From positions 558,001 through 622,000 of the forward strand of contig CAZCYV010000002.1 in assembly GCA_964503145.1 (NCBI GenBank): a DNA stretch of 64,000 nucleotides, read 5' to 3'. The translations under genes were made by a program, and so were the position numbers. This stretch comes from RBG-16-57-11 sp964503145 (GTDB lineage Bacteria > Chloroflexota > Anaerolineae > Anaerolineales > UBA4823). Positions 25,078-33,912 of this stretch are shown here, piece by piece. Position 1 is the stretch's first letter. Every line of letters starts with the position of its first letter. The notes under the pieces are model-generated. The model was not told where the DNA came from. It worked only from the letters and a program-made list of their open reading frames with translations, and searched no databases.

Positions 25078-26616
25078 ATGTCCACACCCATCGTCGAATG
25101 CATTCCCAACTTTTCCGAAGCGCGCCGGCCGGAGGTCGTCGAAGCCATCATGGCGCAGGTGACTTCGGTGCCGGGCGTTACCCTGCTCGACCGCCATTCT
25201 GACCTGGACCACAACCGCACCGTGCTGACCTTCGTCGGCTCGCCCGCCGAAGTGGAAGAGGCGGCCTTCCGCGCCATCGCCAAAGCCGCCGAGTTGATCG
25301 ACCTGAACCAGCACACCGGCGAACACCCGCGCATCGGCGCGACCGACGTGGTGCCCTTCGTGCCGATCAAAGGCATCTCGATGCCCGAATGCGTGCAGAT
25401 GGCGCGGCGATTGGGCCAGCGCGTCGGCCAGGAGTTGGGCATCCCGGTTTACCTGTACGAGGCCGCGGCGACGCGCCCCGAGCGCGTCAACCTGGAGAAC
25501 ATCCGTCGCGGCCAGTACGAAGCGCTCAAAGAAGAGATCGGCGTCAAGCCGGAGCGCGAACCGGACTTCGGCCCGGCGGTGGTCGGCCCCGCCGGGGCCA
25601 CGGTGATCGGAGCGCGCCCACCGCTGATCGCCTTCAACGTATATCTGACCACCGACGATGTCAGCATCGCTAAGAAGATCGCCAAAGCCGTGCGTAATTC
25701 CTCGGGCGGCCTGCGCTATGTCAAGGCGCTGGGGCTGCTGGTCGAGGGGCGCGCTCAGGTGTCGATGAATCTGACCAACTACCTGGGCACGCCGCTCCCG
25801 CGAGTGGTGGAAGCGATCCGCCGTGAGGCGGCGCGCTACGGCGTGGCCGTACACCACAGCGAACTGGTCGGCCTCATCCCGCAAGAGGCGCTGGTGGAAG
25901 CGGCACGCTGGTACTTGCAGCTCGACCAGTTCGAAAGCGGGCAAATCCTGGAATATCGTCTGGCAGCGGCGCAGCGCGAGGCCGGCGGCTCGGCCTCGCA
26001 GGACTTCCTGGACGCCCTGGCCGAGGGCACTCCCGCCCCTGGCGGTGGCTCGGCGGCGGCGTATGCCGGCGCAGCCGGGGCTGCGCTGGCGGCGATGGTT
26101 GCCCGCCTGACGCTGGGGAAGAAGAAATACGCTGCCGTGGAAGCGCAGATGTATGTCCTGTTGGAACGCGCCGAAGCGCTGCGCGCCGCGCTGACCGAAG
26201 CCATTAAGAAGGATGCCCAGGCGTTCGAGGAAGTGATGGCCTCTTACAGGCTGCCCAGGGACACCGACGAAGAGGCCGCTGCCCGCCAGCAGGCCATCGA
26301 AGCGGCGATGCTCAACGCTGCCCGGGTGCCCCTGGAGACGGCGCGCATGGCGGTGGAGGTGATGGAGCTGGCCGCGCAGGCGGTCGAAATCGGCAGCCTC
26401 AACGCCATCAGCGATGGCGCCAGCGGCGCTGCTCTGGCGCGCGCCTCCCTGGCTGGGGCGGGGTACAACGTGCGCATCAACGTCTCCAGCCTGAGCGACC
26501 CCTCGCAGGGCGAGCCGCTGTTGCAGGAGATCCGCCAGCTCGAGCGCCGCGCCGATGAAATCGAAGCCTCGATCCGCGCCAACCTGATCGAACGGGGGGG
26601 TATGCCTCTACCATGA
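25078..26616 (+). CDS. ftcD: Glutamate formimidoyltransferase fused to formimidoyl-THF cyclodeaminase
   Basis: 512 residues. The N-terminal transferase (about 1-300) has 'VECIPNFSEARRPEVVE', 'HRHSDLDHNR'-like 'DRHSDLDHNRTVLTF' and 'TGEHPRIGATDVVPFVP'. The C-terminal part (about 315-512) has the cyclodeaminase motif 'EGTPAPGGGSAAAY'. The two-domain fusion transfers the formimino group from formiminoglutamate (histidine breakdown) to tetrahydrofolate and releases ammonia, giving methenyl-THF. No other hut genes are nearby. The M23 lipoprotein gene overlaps the end by 4 bp. Confidence 0.92.
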   Translation: MSTPIVECIPNFSEARRPEVVEAIMAQVTSVPGVTLLDRHSDLDHNRTVLTFVGSPAEVEEAAFRAIAKAAELIDLNQHTGEHPRIGATDVVPFVPIKGISMPECVQMARRLGQRVGQELGIPVYLYEAAATRPERVNLENIRRGQYEALKEEIGVKPEREPDFGPAVVGPAGATVIGARPPLIAFNVYLTTDDVSIAKKIAKAVRNSSGGLRYVKALGLLVEGRAQVSMNLTNYLGTPLPRVVEAIRREAARYGVAVHHSELVGLIPQEALVEAARWYLQLDQFESGQILEYRLAAAQREAGGSASQDFLDALAEGTPAPGGGSAAAYAGAAGAALAAMVARLTLGKKKYAAVEAQMYVLLERAEALRAALTEAIKKDAQAFEEVMASYRLPRDTDEEAAARQQAIEAAMLNAARVPLETARMAVEVMELAAQAVEIGSLNAISDGASGAALARASLAGAGYNVRINVSSLSDPSQGEPLLQEIRQLERRADEIEASIRANLIERGGMPLP

Positions 26617-27734
26617 GGCGAATACAACTCTGGTCGATGCTGGCGGGCGGCCTGACGCTCCTGCTGATGGTCGCCTGCTCGAGCGCCGCGCCGCTCCAAT
26701 CGCCGGCGAACCCGCCTATGGCGCAGGCGCAAACCAGCCCTCCGCCGCTGGACAGCGCAGCGACTTCTTCACCCACACCCTCTGTGACGCCTGCCAGCCC
26801 GGCGCTGAGGCCGAGCGCCACGCCGCCGCCCGCGGCTACATCTGCGCCAGAAGCCACGTCAACCGCCTGGCTCATTCCACCCACACTCTGCCCGCCGGAT
26901 CGCTGCGCCTATTCTGGCGCGCTCTTTTTGAGCCGACCCATCGCCCTGCCCGGCAACGACGCCATTGATATCAGCTACCGCTTCGGCAGCACGCAAAGCG
27001 GGATGCGCGATCCGCACCACGGCGTGGAGTTCCTCAACGGCTACGGCACGCCGGTCCTGGCCGCAGGAGATGGCGTGGTGGTAGTCGCCAGCACTGACCT
27101 GGAGCCGACCTCGCCGCGCGGCGCCTGGCCGATCACTTTCTACGGCCCCTACATGAACTTCTACGGCAACCTGGTGGTCATCGAACACGCCCTGCCTCAG
27201 GCGCTGATCGAAGCCCTCCCCGATATCCCTCGACCGATCTACACGCTATACGGCCACCTTTCAGAGATCGACGTGCAGGTGGGGCAGCAGGTGACTGCCG
27301 GTCAGCAAATCGGTCGGGTGGGCATGGCGGGCATCGCCACAGGCAGCCACCTGCACTTCGAGGTGCGCCTGGGCGAAAACACCTATCAGGCCTCGCGCAA
27401 CCCGGAGCTATGGCTGGCGCCGCGCCTGGACGAGAACGGCCAGCCGATGGGGGCCGTGGCCGGGCGCTTCATCGACGCCTATCAAAACTCCTTGGAACTG
27501 GATAGCATCGTCTTGCAGCATCTGCCGCAAGGGCCGGATGGCCCGGTCGGTTTCCAGGTCTCCACGCGAACCTACGAGGAAAAGGGCCTGGTTGGACAAA
27601 CCCCCTGGCTGGAAAGTTTTGGCGTGGGCGATCTGCCTGCGGGGTGGTACCGCATTACCTTCCCCATGGGTGGTCTGCGCCAGGAGCTGATCCAGGTCTT
27701 GCCAGGGCAGATCACAGTGGTGACCTTTCGCTAG
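26613..27734 (+). CDS. M23 family metallopeptidase lipoprotein
   Basis: 373 residues. Lipobox 'LMVAC' with Cys22, then a Pro/Ser/Thr/Ala-rich linker (about 23-85). The M23 (LytM) domain follows: His/Asp ligands in 'MRDPHHGVEFLNGYG', 'LYGHLSEIDVQVGQQV' and the zinc-binding HxH in 'GSHLHFEVR' (about residue 247). A smaller C-terminal domain is uncharacterised. M23 enzymes cut peptidoglycan cross-bridges or act as scaffolds on the outer face of the membrane. It overlaps ftcD by 4 bp. Confidence 0.88.
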   Translation: MRRIQLWSMLAGGLTLLLMVACSSAAPLQSPANPPMAQAQTSPPPLDSAATSSPTPSVTPASPALRPSATPPPAATSAPEATSTAWLIPPTLCPPDRCAYSGALFLSRPIALPGNDAIDISYRFGSTQSGMRDPHHGVEFLNGYGTPVLAAGDGVVVVASTDLEPTSPRGAWPITFYGPYMNFYGNLVVIEHALPQALIEALPDIPRPIYTLYGHLSEIDVQVGQQVTAGQQIGRVGMAGIATGSHLHFEVRLGENTYQASRNPELWLAPRLDENGQPMGAVAGRFIDAYQNSLELDSIVLQHLPQGPDGPVGFQVSTRTYEEKGLVGQTPWLESFGVGDLPAGWYRITFPMGGLRQELIQVLPGQITVVTFR

Positions 27735-27789
27735 GCCAGCGCTCTGGCGACCTGCAGAATTTTTAAGAGACGGTTTCCAGCAGATCGGG

Positions 27790-27795
27790 TAAAAT
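27790..27795 (+). promoter_or_regulatory. -10 box of dcd
   Basis: TAAAAT, preceded by GGG, 61 nt before ATG 27857; a CTGGAGGCAGG ribosome site stands just before the ATG. Confidence 0.4.
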
Positions 27796-27856
27796 GCTTC
27801 ATCGTTGACCCCTATCCGGGATTGTCGCACCAACGAACAACTTTCTGGAGGCAGGT

Positions 27857-28411
27857 ATGGGATTGAAACCCGATCACTGGATTCGCAAGATGGCGCTGGA
27901 ACATCGCATGATCGAGCCGTTCACCGACGGTCAAGTGCGCAATGGTGTGATCTCGTTCGGCGTATCCTCCTACGGCTACGACATCCGCGTCGCCGATGAA
28001 TTCAAAATCTTCACCAACGTCTATTCGGCCATCGTTGATCCCAAACATTTCGACCCCAAGTCGATGGTTGATTACAAAGGCGAGGTGTGCGTCATCCCGC
28101 CAAACTCCTTCGCCCTGGCGCGCACCGTGGAGTACTTCCGCATCCCGCGCAACGTGCTCACAGTCTGCCTGGGGAAATCCACCTACGCCCGTTGCGGGAT
28201 TATCGTCAACGTCACCCCGTTCGAACCGGAATGGGAAGGCTACGTAACGCTGGAAATTTCCAACACCACCCCACTGCCCGCCAAGATTTACGCCAACGAA
28301 GGCATCGCCCAGGTGCTCTTCTTCGAGGCTGACGAAGAGTGCGAAATCTCGTACGCCGATAAGAAAGGTAAATACCAAAAACAACAGGCGATCGTCCTGC
28401 CCAAGCTATGA
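27857..28411 (+). CDS. dcd: dCTP deaminase
   Basis: 184 residues, standard length. 'FGVSSYGYDIRVADEF', 'IPPNSFALARTVEYFRIP', 'GKSTYARCGI' and 'FEPEWEGYVTLEISNTTPLP' are the conserved dUTPase-superfamily motifs; the Glu in 'EPEWEGY' region is the catalytic base and the GKSTYAR loop contacts the triphosphate. The enzyme deaminates dCTP to dUTP for dTTP synthesis. Single gene with its own ribosome site. Confidence 0.95.
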   Translation: MGLKPDHWIRKMALEHRMIEPFTDGQVRNGVISFGVSSYGYDIRVADEFKIFTNVYSAIVDPKHFDPKSMVDYKGEVCVIPPNSFALARTVEYFRIPRNVLTVCLGKSTYARCGIIVNVTPFEPEWEGYVTLEISNTTPLPAKIYANEGIAQVLFFEADEECEISYADKKGKYQKQQAIVLPKL

Positions 28412-28557
28412 TCTTAGCGGGGGTCATCCAGGCTGAAAGCTCGCAAAAAGATCAGGCATGTCTGAACGAGACTGGCATTTCGAGGTCGCGCCTCCGCAGA
28501 TGGCCCGATCATAAAGTCTTTAACCTCCTTATAAAAGCGCCGTTGGGGGCATTATGG

Positions 28558-28563
28558 TAGAAT
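28558..28563 (+). promoter_or_regulatory. -10 box of LysM/M23 lipoprotein gene cluster
   Basis: TAGAAT, 24 nt before ATG 28588; no convincing -35 box. The 28412-28587 gap holds nothing else that I can identify. Confidence 0.4.
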
Positions 28564-28587
28564 GTTGAATCAGAGTTATCATGGCTT

Positions 28588-30141
28588 ATGGCGCGACATC
28601 GCTATAAAGTGCCCTGGCTGCAACCACTGCTTGCGTTGAGCATTCTCCTGGGTGTGACGCTGGCCTGCGCGCGCAGCCAGCAGGCCGATGGGTCGCCGTT
28701 CTGGAGCATCTCGCGCGCCGGACAGCCCACCCCGGCAGCCGCTGCTGGCGGCTCACAACCCATCGGAGGGCTGTTGCCCCGGCGGACTCCGGGCGGCCCG
28801 ATCTTGACGCCGACCCCAGACGCCCCCCACAACCTCCCCGCCGTGCGCACCCAGGCCGAGCAATACACCGTCCAACCGGGCGATACGCTGGGACAGATCG
28901 CCAGCCGTTTCGGGGTAAGCGTGGAACAGATCGTCCAGCACAACCAGTTAGCCAACGCCAACCTGCTCGAAGTCGGCCAGACGCTGACCATTCCCGCCCC
29001 AGAATTGCAGAATCCAGGCTCGGATTTCAAGATCATTCCCAACTCCGAGCTGGTCAATGGCCCATACAGCATCTTGTTCGACGTCGAGGCTTTTGTCAAA
29101 CAACAGGGCGGATTTTTAGCCAGCTACTACGAGCAAATCGACGATCAGAGCTACAGCGGGGCACAGATCGTGCAACAGATCGCGCAAGATTACTCGGTCA
29201 ACCCACGCCTGCTGCTCGCCGTGCTCCAGCACCAAAGCGGCTGGCTGACCAACCCCCGGCCGAAGAAGGCCGATCAGGATTTCCCGATGGGATGGGCAGA
29301 CCCGAATCGCAAAGGCCTGTATCGCCAGATCTCCTGGGCAGCCAATACGCTGAACCGGGGCTATTATCTGTGGCGCGCTGGCGAGGTGGGCACCTGGATT
29401 CTGGCGGATGGCAGCATTGTGCCGATTGCACCAACGATCAACGCCGGCACCGCCGCCGTGCAATATCTTTATGCTCAGCTCGATGATCGGGCGGCCTGGG
29501 AAAAACACGTCTCAAAGGAAGGATTGTTCGCCACCTACAACGCCCTTTTCGGCTACCCGTTCGACTTTGCTATCGAGCCGCTTTTGCCGCCCGACCTGTT
29601 CCAGCCGACCTTGCAACTACCCTTCGAAGAGGGGGTGGTGTGGTATTTCACCGGCGGCCCCCATGGCGGCTGGGGGGACGGCTCCGCCTGGGCGGCGCTG
29701 GATTTTGCGCCGCCAGGCGAGGCGCTGGGCTGCGTCCAGAGCGATGCCTGGGTGACGGCAGTCGCCGATGGCCTGATCGTGCGTGCCGGGAATGGCGCCG
29801 TGCTGCAAGACCTGGATGGCGATGGCCTGGAACAGACCGGCTGGGTGATCCTGTATATGCATGTCGATTCGCGCGATCGCGTCCAGGCTGGGACGATGGT
29901 GAAAGCTGGCGAACGCATCGGCCACCCTTCCTGTGAGGGCGGCGTATCCTCAGGCACCCATCTTCATATCGCCCGCAAATACAACGGCGAGTGGATCCCC
30001 GCCGGCCATATGCTGCCCTTTGTGCTGGATGGCTGGGTGGCCAGCGGCACAGGCAAGGAATACGATGGCTACCTGACGCGCAAAGGTCAGCAACTCGAAG
30101 CCTACGCGGGCATTTCTTCCAACAACGGTATCTTGCGCTGA
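28588..30141 (+). CDS. LysM / lytic-transglycosylase-like / M23 lipoprotein (paralog 1)
   Basis: 517 residues. Lipobox 'LGVTLAC' (Cys27); Pro-rich linker; one LysM domain (about 92-136, 'YTVQPGDTLGQIASRFGVSVEQI'). A middle domain carries 'DYSVNPRLLLAVLQHQSGW' (about 202-220), which resembles the helix around the catalytic Glu of lysozyme-like transglycosylases but has Gln/His in place of Glu-Ser. The C-terminal M23 domain has 'GGPHGGWGDGSAW..LDFAPP' and HxH in 'GTHLHIA' (about 457). First of three tandem paralogs. Probably a surface-exposed peptidoglycan hydrolase. Confidence 0.88.
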   Translation: MARHRYKVPWLQPLLALSILLGVTLACARSQQADGSPFWSISRAGQPTPAAAAGGSQPIGGLLPRRTPGGPILTPTPDAPHNLPAVRTQAEQYTVQPGDTLGQIASRFGVSVEQIVQHNQLANANLLEVGQTLTIPAPELQNPGSDFKIIPNSELVNGPYSILFDVEAFVKQQGGFLASYYEQIDDQSYSGAQIVQQIAQDYSVNPRLLLAVLQHQSGWLTNPRPKKADQDFPMGWADPNRKGLYRQISWAANTLNRGYYLWRAGEVGTWILADGSIVPIAPTINAGTAAVQYLYAQLDDRAAWEKHVSKEGLFATYNALFGYPFDFAIEPLLPPDLFQPTLQLPFEEGVVWYFTGGPHGGWGDGSAWAALDFAPPGEALGCVQSDAWVTAVADGLIVRAGNGAVLQDLDGDGLEQTGWVILYMHVDSRDRVQAGTMVKAGERIGHPSCEGGVSSGTHLHIARKYNGEWIPAGHMLPFVLDGWVASGTGKEYDGYLTRKGQQLEAYAGISSNNGILR

Positions 30142-30152
30142 AATTGGCTTTC

Positions 30153-31814
30153 ATGAGACGCACACTGCAACGGATTTCCGGGCTGATTTTTCTGGCGCTT
30201 GTGGCAACCTCCTGCGCTACTAGCGGCGGCTACTGGATTCCCCCCAGCTCTCTGCCGACGGATGCCCCACTGGCAATGGCTCCGATGCTCGGCGCACAGC
30301 CCGAGTCCCCGCCGATGATCACAGTCGAATCCCAACCCACGCCTGAGGCTCTCTTTATTCCTTCTCCTTCTCCGCAAGCCCCGACTCAAGCGCCGCTCGA
30401 CCCGCCATCGGCCACCCCCGCGCCGCTGCAAGTGGAGACCCTGGCCCTGCCATCTCCTGCCTCGCCCAGCGCGACCCCGGAGATTTACGTGGTTGACACT
30501 GCGCCGATCTTGTACTACTCTCAGGCCGCAGACACGCTCAAGGTTGTCGCCATCCGTCACGGGGTCGCCCCGGGAGAAATCACCTCCCCAGACCCGATCC
30601 CCGAAACTGGCTTTATCAATCCCGGACAATTGTTGATCATCCCGCGCCGTCTGACCAACACCACCTCCTCGCAAAAGCTCCTGCCAGATAGCGAGGTAGT
30701 TTATTCCCCCTCGGCGGTCAATTTCGACATCCACGCCTTTGCACAGGAAGCGGGCGGATACCTGGCCTCATACCAGGAATGGCACAAGAGCACCGGCATG
30801 AAATCCGGCGCAGAGATCGTTCAGCGCGTGGCGATTGAAAATTCGATCAACCCTCGCCTGCTACTGGCGCTGCTCGAATACCATAGCCATTGGGTTTATG
30901 GACGGCCCAGCGGGACGGAGCAAATCGATTACCCCATGGGCCTGGCCCTGCCGTCCGCTAAGGGGCTTTACAATCAGCTCGTTTGGGCGGTCAACCAGAT
31001 TTCCACTGGCTATTACGCCTACCGCGAAGGGCGGCTGACCGAAATTCGCTTCACCGACGGGGTCAAGGCGCGACTGGCCCCAGATCTCAACGCCGGCACG
31101 GCCGCGCTGCAATATTACTTTGCCCAGCTTTACACCAGCCAGCGCTGGCTGGACGCCTTAGACCCGGAGATTGGCCTGCCCGCTTTGCACGCCTCGATGT
31201 TCGGCAACCCCTGGCTGCGCGCCCAGACGGTGGAGCCGCTCTTCCCACCCCGGATCGAACAACCTCCGTTGATCTTACCGTTTGCGCGCAACTGGACATG
31301 GAGCTATACTGGCGGGCCGCATGGCGCATGGGAACAGGAAGGCGCCTACGCCGCCCTGGATTTTGCCCCCGGCTCGAAGGAGTCGGGCTGCGTGGATTCA
31401 CTCGCCTGGGCAGTGGCCTCAGCGGCGGGTCTGGTGGTACGCACCGGACCCGGCCTGGTGGTCATCGACCTGGATGGCGATGGCTACGAGCAGACTGGCT
31501 GGGTGTTGGTGTACCTGCATATCGCCGAAAAAGGGCGGGTTAAGCAGGGAGACTGGGTGGCCCAGGGCGACCCGATCGGGCATCCTTCGTGCGAAGGAGG
31601 CTTTGCCACCGGTACACATCTGCATATTGCTCGCAAGTACAACGGCGAATGGGTTCCTGCAGATGGGCCGCTGCCTTTCAACCTGGGCGGCTGGATCGCC
31701 AAGGCCGGGCCACTCCCCTATTTGGGCACGCTGACTCGGGATGGCGTCACTCTGACCGCCTGTACTTGCAGCAATTACCTGACTTTTATCACGCGCACCG
31801 ATGAGGACCCCTAA
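30153..31814 (+). CDS. LysM-like / lytic-transglycosylase-like / M23 lipoprotein (paralog 2)
   Basis: 553 residues from ATG 30153, chosen because 'MRRTLQRISGLIFLALVATSC' is a clean lipoprotein signal (Cys21); the open frame upstream is a shadow of paralog 1. A longer Pro/Ser/Thr linker precedes a divergent LysM unit ('YSQAADTLKVVAIRHGVAPGEI'). The middle domain has 'NSINPRLLLALLEYHSHW' (about 230) and the M23 domain has 'GGPHGAWEQEGAYAALDFAP' and 'GTHLHIA' (about 488). It starts 12 bp after paralog 1. Confidence 0.87.
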   Translation: MRRTLQRISGLIFLALVATSCATSGGYWIPPSSLPTDAPLAMAPMLGAQPESPPMITVESQPTPEALFIPSPSPQAPTQAPLDPPSATPAPLQVETLALPSPASPSATPEIYVVDTAPILYYSQAADTLKVVAIRHGVAPGEITSPDPIPETGFINPGQLLIIPRRLTNTTSSQKLLPDSEVVYSPSAVNFDIHAFAQEAGGYLASYQEWHKSTGMKSGAEIVQRVAIENSINPRLLLALLEYHSHWVYGRPSGTEQIDYPMGLALPSAKGLYNQLVWAVNQISTGYYAYREGRLTEIRFTDGVKARLAPDLNAGTAALQYYFAQLYTSQRWLDALDPEIGLPALHASMFGNPWLRAQTVEPLFPPRIEQPPLILPFARNWTWSYTGGPHGAWEQEGAYAALDFAPGSKESGCVDSLAWAVASAAGLVVRTGPGLVVIDLDGDGYEQTGWVLVYLHIAEKGRVKQGDWVAQGDPIGHPSCEGGFATGTHLHIARKYNGEWVPADGPLPFNLGGWIAKAGPLPYLGTLTRDGVTLTACTCSNYLTFITRTDEDP

Positions 31815-33375
31815 GCTTTTGGCTTCTCCTGGGCGCCGTTTCAATTTTCCAACCGGCTTCTCCTGGCTATTGATCGCAGCGTTGGCGCTGAGCGCCTGTC
31901 AGCCTGTGGGCCTGAGCCAGCTTCCTGCAGAGCCTGTGGCAGCAGAAGGGCAAGATGAGCTCTCTGCGGCTGCCCCAACGCTGCAAGGTTCGCCGACCCC
32001 GCTCTTCCCGACCCGGCCGCGTTACGCGCCCGGCGAGTTGGTGGATTATATCGCCCAGACGGGCGATACGCTGCCTGGATTGGCCGTGCGCTTCAACACC
32101 ACGGTGCAAGAAATCCGGGCGGCAAACCCCTTCATCCCGGCCTCTGCCACGACGATGCCGCCGGGCATGCCCATGAAGATCCCGATCTATTATTTGCCGC
32201 TGTGGGGCTCGCCGTACCAGATCCTGCCCGATAGCCTGTTCGTCAATGGCCCGGCGCAGATCGATTTTGACACCCAAGCGTACGTCGCCAGCCAGCCCGG
32301 CTGGCTCAAGAACTACAAAAGCTATGTGGCAGACGCCAACCGTAGCGGGGCCGAGATCGTCGAATATATCGCACACTACTACAGCATCAGCCCGCGCCTG
32401 CTACTGGCGTTGCTGGAACACCAGGCGCACGCCCTATCCGAGCCTGAGGCAAGCAAAGACATCGAGGAATTTCCCCTCGGCCATCGAAGATGGAATTACA
32501 AAGGGCTTTTCCTGCAACTGGCCTACGCCGCCAACCAGCTCAATGAAGGATATTACGCCTATCGCACCCAAAAGTTGACCTACCTGGAACATCAGGATGG
32601 CACAATCGAACGCATCGACCCGTGGCAGAACGCAGCCACGGTTAGCCTGATGCGCTACTTCAATTCGCTCTACAGCTACGACCAGTACTCCGCCGCTATC
32701 TCCCCCGCAGGTTTCATCCAAACCTATCGCCGGCTGTTCGGAGATCCCTGGCAGAACGTGCAGCCCCATCTGCCGGGCAGCCTGGAGCAGCCTGCTTTCC
32801 TGCTGCCTTTCGAGCCAGGCGATGTATGGGCCTTGACCGGCGGGCCACATGCGGCCTGGGGCACTGGCGCGCCGCTGGCCGCCCTGGATTTTGCGCCGCC
32901 CTCCAAGAGCGCCGGCTGCGTGTATAGCGACCGCTGGGCGACCGCGGTCGCCGATGGCGTGGTGGTGCGCTCTGAAGAAGGGCAAGTCATGCTTGATCTG
33001 GATGGCGATGGCGACGAGCGCACCGGCTGGAATGTGTTCTACCTGCACGTTGGCAGCGAAGGGCGCGTCCCGTTGGGCGCTGTCGTGAAGCAGGGCGACC
33101 GGATCGGTCATCCCTCCTGCGAAGGCGGCAGCGCTACCGGCACACACATCCATATCGCCCGCAAATACAACGGCGAATGGATGCCCGCCGAGGGCATTGG
33201 CAATGGAATCCTGGCTTTCAACCTCGAAGGCTGGGTGGCTCGCAACGGCAGTCAGCCCTATTTGGGCACGCTGGTCCGCAACGCGCTGGTGGTCACAGCC
33301 TGCACCTGCTCCAACGCCGCAAGCTGGATTCAGAGCGATCGCAAGCCCCTGGAGGCCAGGCAAAACACCCCATGA
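31801..33375 (+). CDS. LysM / lytic-transglycosylase-like / M23 lipoprotein (paralog 3)
   Basis: 524 residues, overlapping paralog 2 by 14 bp. Lipobox 'LALSAC' (Cys33). LysM unit 'YIAQTGDTLPGLAVRFNTTVQEI', middle domain with 'YSISPRLLLALLEHQAHA' (about 195), M23 domain with 'GGPHAAWGTGAPLAALDFAPP' and 'GTHIHIA' (about 448). The C-terminal 'YLGTLVRNALVVTACTCSN' matches paralog 2 ('YLGTLTRDGVTLTACTCSN') very closely, so these two are the nearest pair. Confidence 0.87.
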   Translation: MRTPKLLASPGRRFNFPTGFSWLLIAALALSACQPVGLSQLPAEPVAAEGQDELSAAAPTLQGSPTPLFPTRPRYAPGELVDYIAQTGDTLPGLAVRFNTTVQEIRAANPFIPASATTMPPGMPMKIPIYYLPLWGSPYQILPDSLFVNGPAQIDFDTQAYVASQPGWLKNYKSYVADANRSGAEIVEYIAHYYSISPRLLLALLEHQAHALSEPEASKDIEEFPLGHRRWNYKGLFLQLAYAANQLNEGYYAYRTQKLTYLEHQDGTIERIDPWQNAATVSLMRYFNSLYSYDQYSAAISPAGFIQTYRRLFGDPWQNVQPHLPGSLEQPAFLLPFEPGDVWALTGGPHAAWGTGAPLAALDFAPPSKSAGCVYSDRWATAVADGVVVRSEEGQVMLDLDGDGDERTGWNVFYLHVGSEGRVPLGAVVKQGDRIGHPSCEGGSATGTHIHIARKYNGEWMPAEGIGNGILAFNLEGWVARNGSQPYLGTLVRNALVVTACTCSNAASWIQSDRKPLEARQNTP

Positions 33376-33438
33376 CCTTCCCGCCGCCTGGATGGTTTAA
33401 GTATTTCAAGATAATAGTTAAGAATATTGAATATATTA

Positions 33439-33466
33439 TTGACATTATCAAATTTTGGGGTATAAT
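33439..33466 (+). promoter_or_regulatory. Near-perfect sigma-70-type promoter for the SHOCT-like gene cluster
   Basis: TTGACA (33439-33444), 16-nt spacer, TATAAT (33461-33466), inside an AT-rich island between the M23 genes and the DUF2089 gene. Both hexamers are full consensus. A leader of about 50 nt precedes ATG 33525. Confidence 0.8.
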
Positions 33467-33524
33467 TATCTTGAAATCAGGCCTCTTTTGGTAGGCATTC
33501 TGAAACAGGAGCAAGGATTTCAAG

Positions 33525-33911
33525 ATGAACCCTATCCCCAACCGATGTCCTCTGTGTGGCGGCGAGCTTGCGGTCACCCGAATCTACTGTCGAGACTGCG
33601 ACACGACCATCGAGGGGCGCTTTGCCAGCGGCCCCTTCAGCCAGCTCACCCCTGAACAGCTCAATTTCATGATCACTTTTGTGCGTTGCGAGGGCAAGAT
33701 CACGCGTATGGAAGACGAAATCGGCCTGTCTTACCCCACAATCCGCAACCGTCTGCACGAATTGATTCGCGCCCTGGGTTTCGAACCGGGCGCTGGCGAA
33801 GAGCCCAGCGGATTGACCGAGCAGGACCGACAGCGCATCCTCGAGGATCTGGACGCCGGTCGGATCACCGCCGACGAGGCCATGCAACTCCTGAAGGAAA
33901 TGGAGGCGTAA
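33525..33911 (+). CDS. DUF2089-family protein with zinc ribbon and SHOCT-like tail
   Basis: 128 residues. N-terminal zinc ribbon 'CPLCGG..' and 'YCRDCD' (about 8-27), a helix-turn-helix-like middle ('EGKITRMEDEIGLSYPTIRNRLHELI', about 56-82) and a C-terminal SHOCT-like helix pair 'RILEDLDAGRITADEAMQLL'. The layout fits DUF2089 proteins, which look like small transcription regulators. First gene after the consensus promoter; the next ATG follows after 1 bp. Confidence 0.85.
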   Translation: MNPIPNRCPLCGGELAVTRIYCRDCDTTIEGRFASGPFSQLTPEQLNFMITFVRCEGKITRMEDEIGLSYPTIRNRLHELIRALGFEPGAGEEPSGLTEQDRQRILEDLDAGRITADEAMQLLKEMEA

Positions 33912-33912
33912 G

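Noticed and set aside
32434..33363. 309-codon minus-strand open frame
   Set aside because: Antisense to the third LysM/M23 lipoprotein; no domain of its own.
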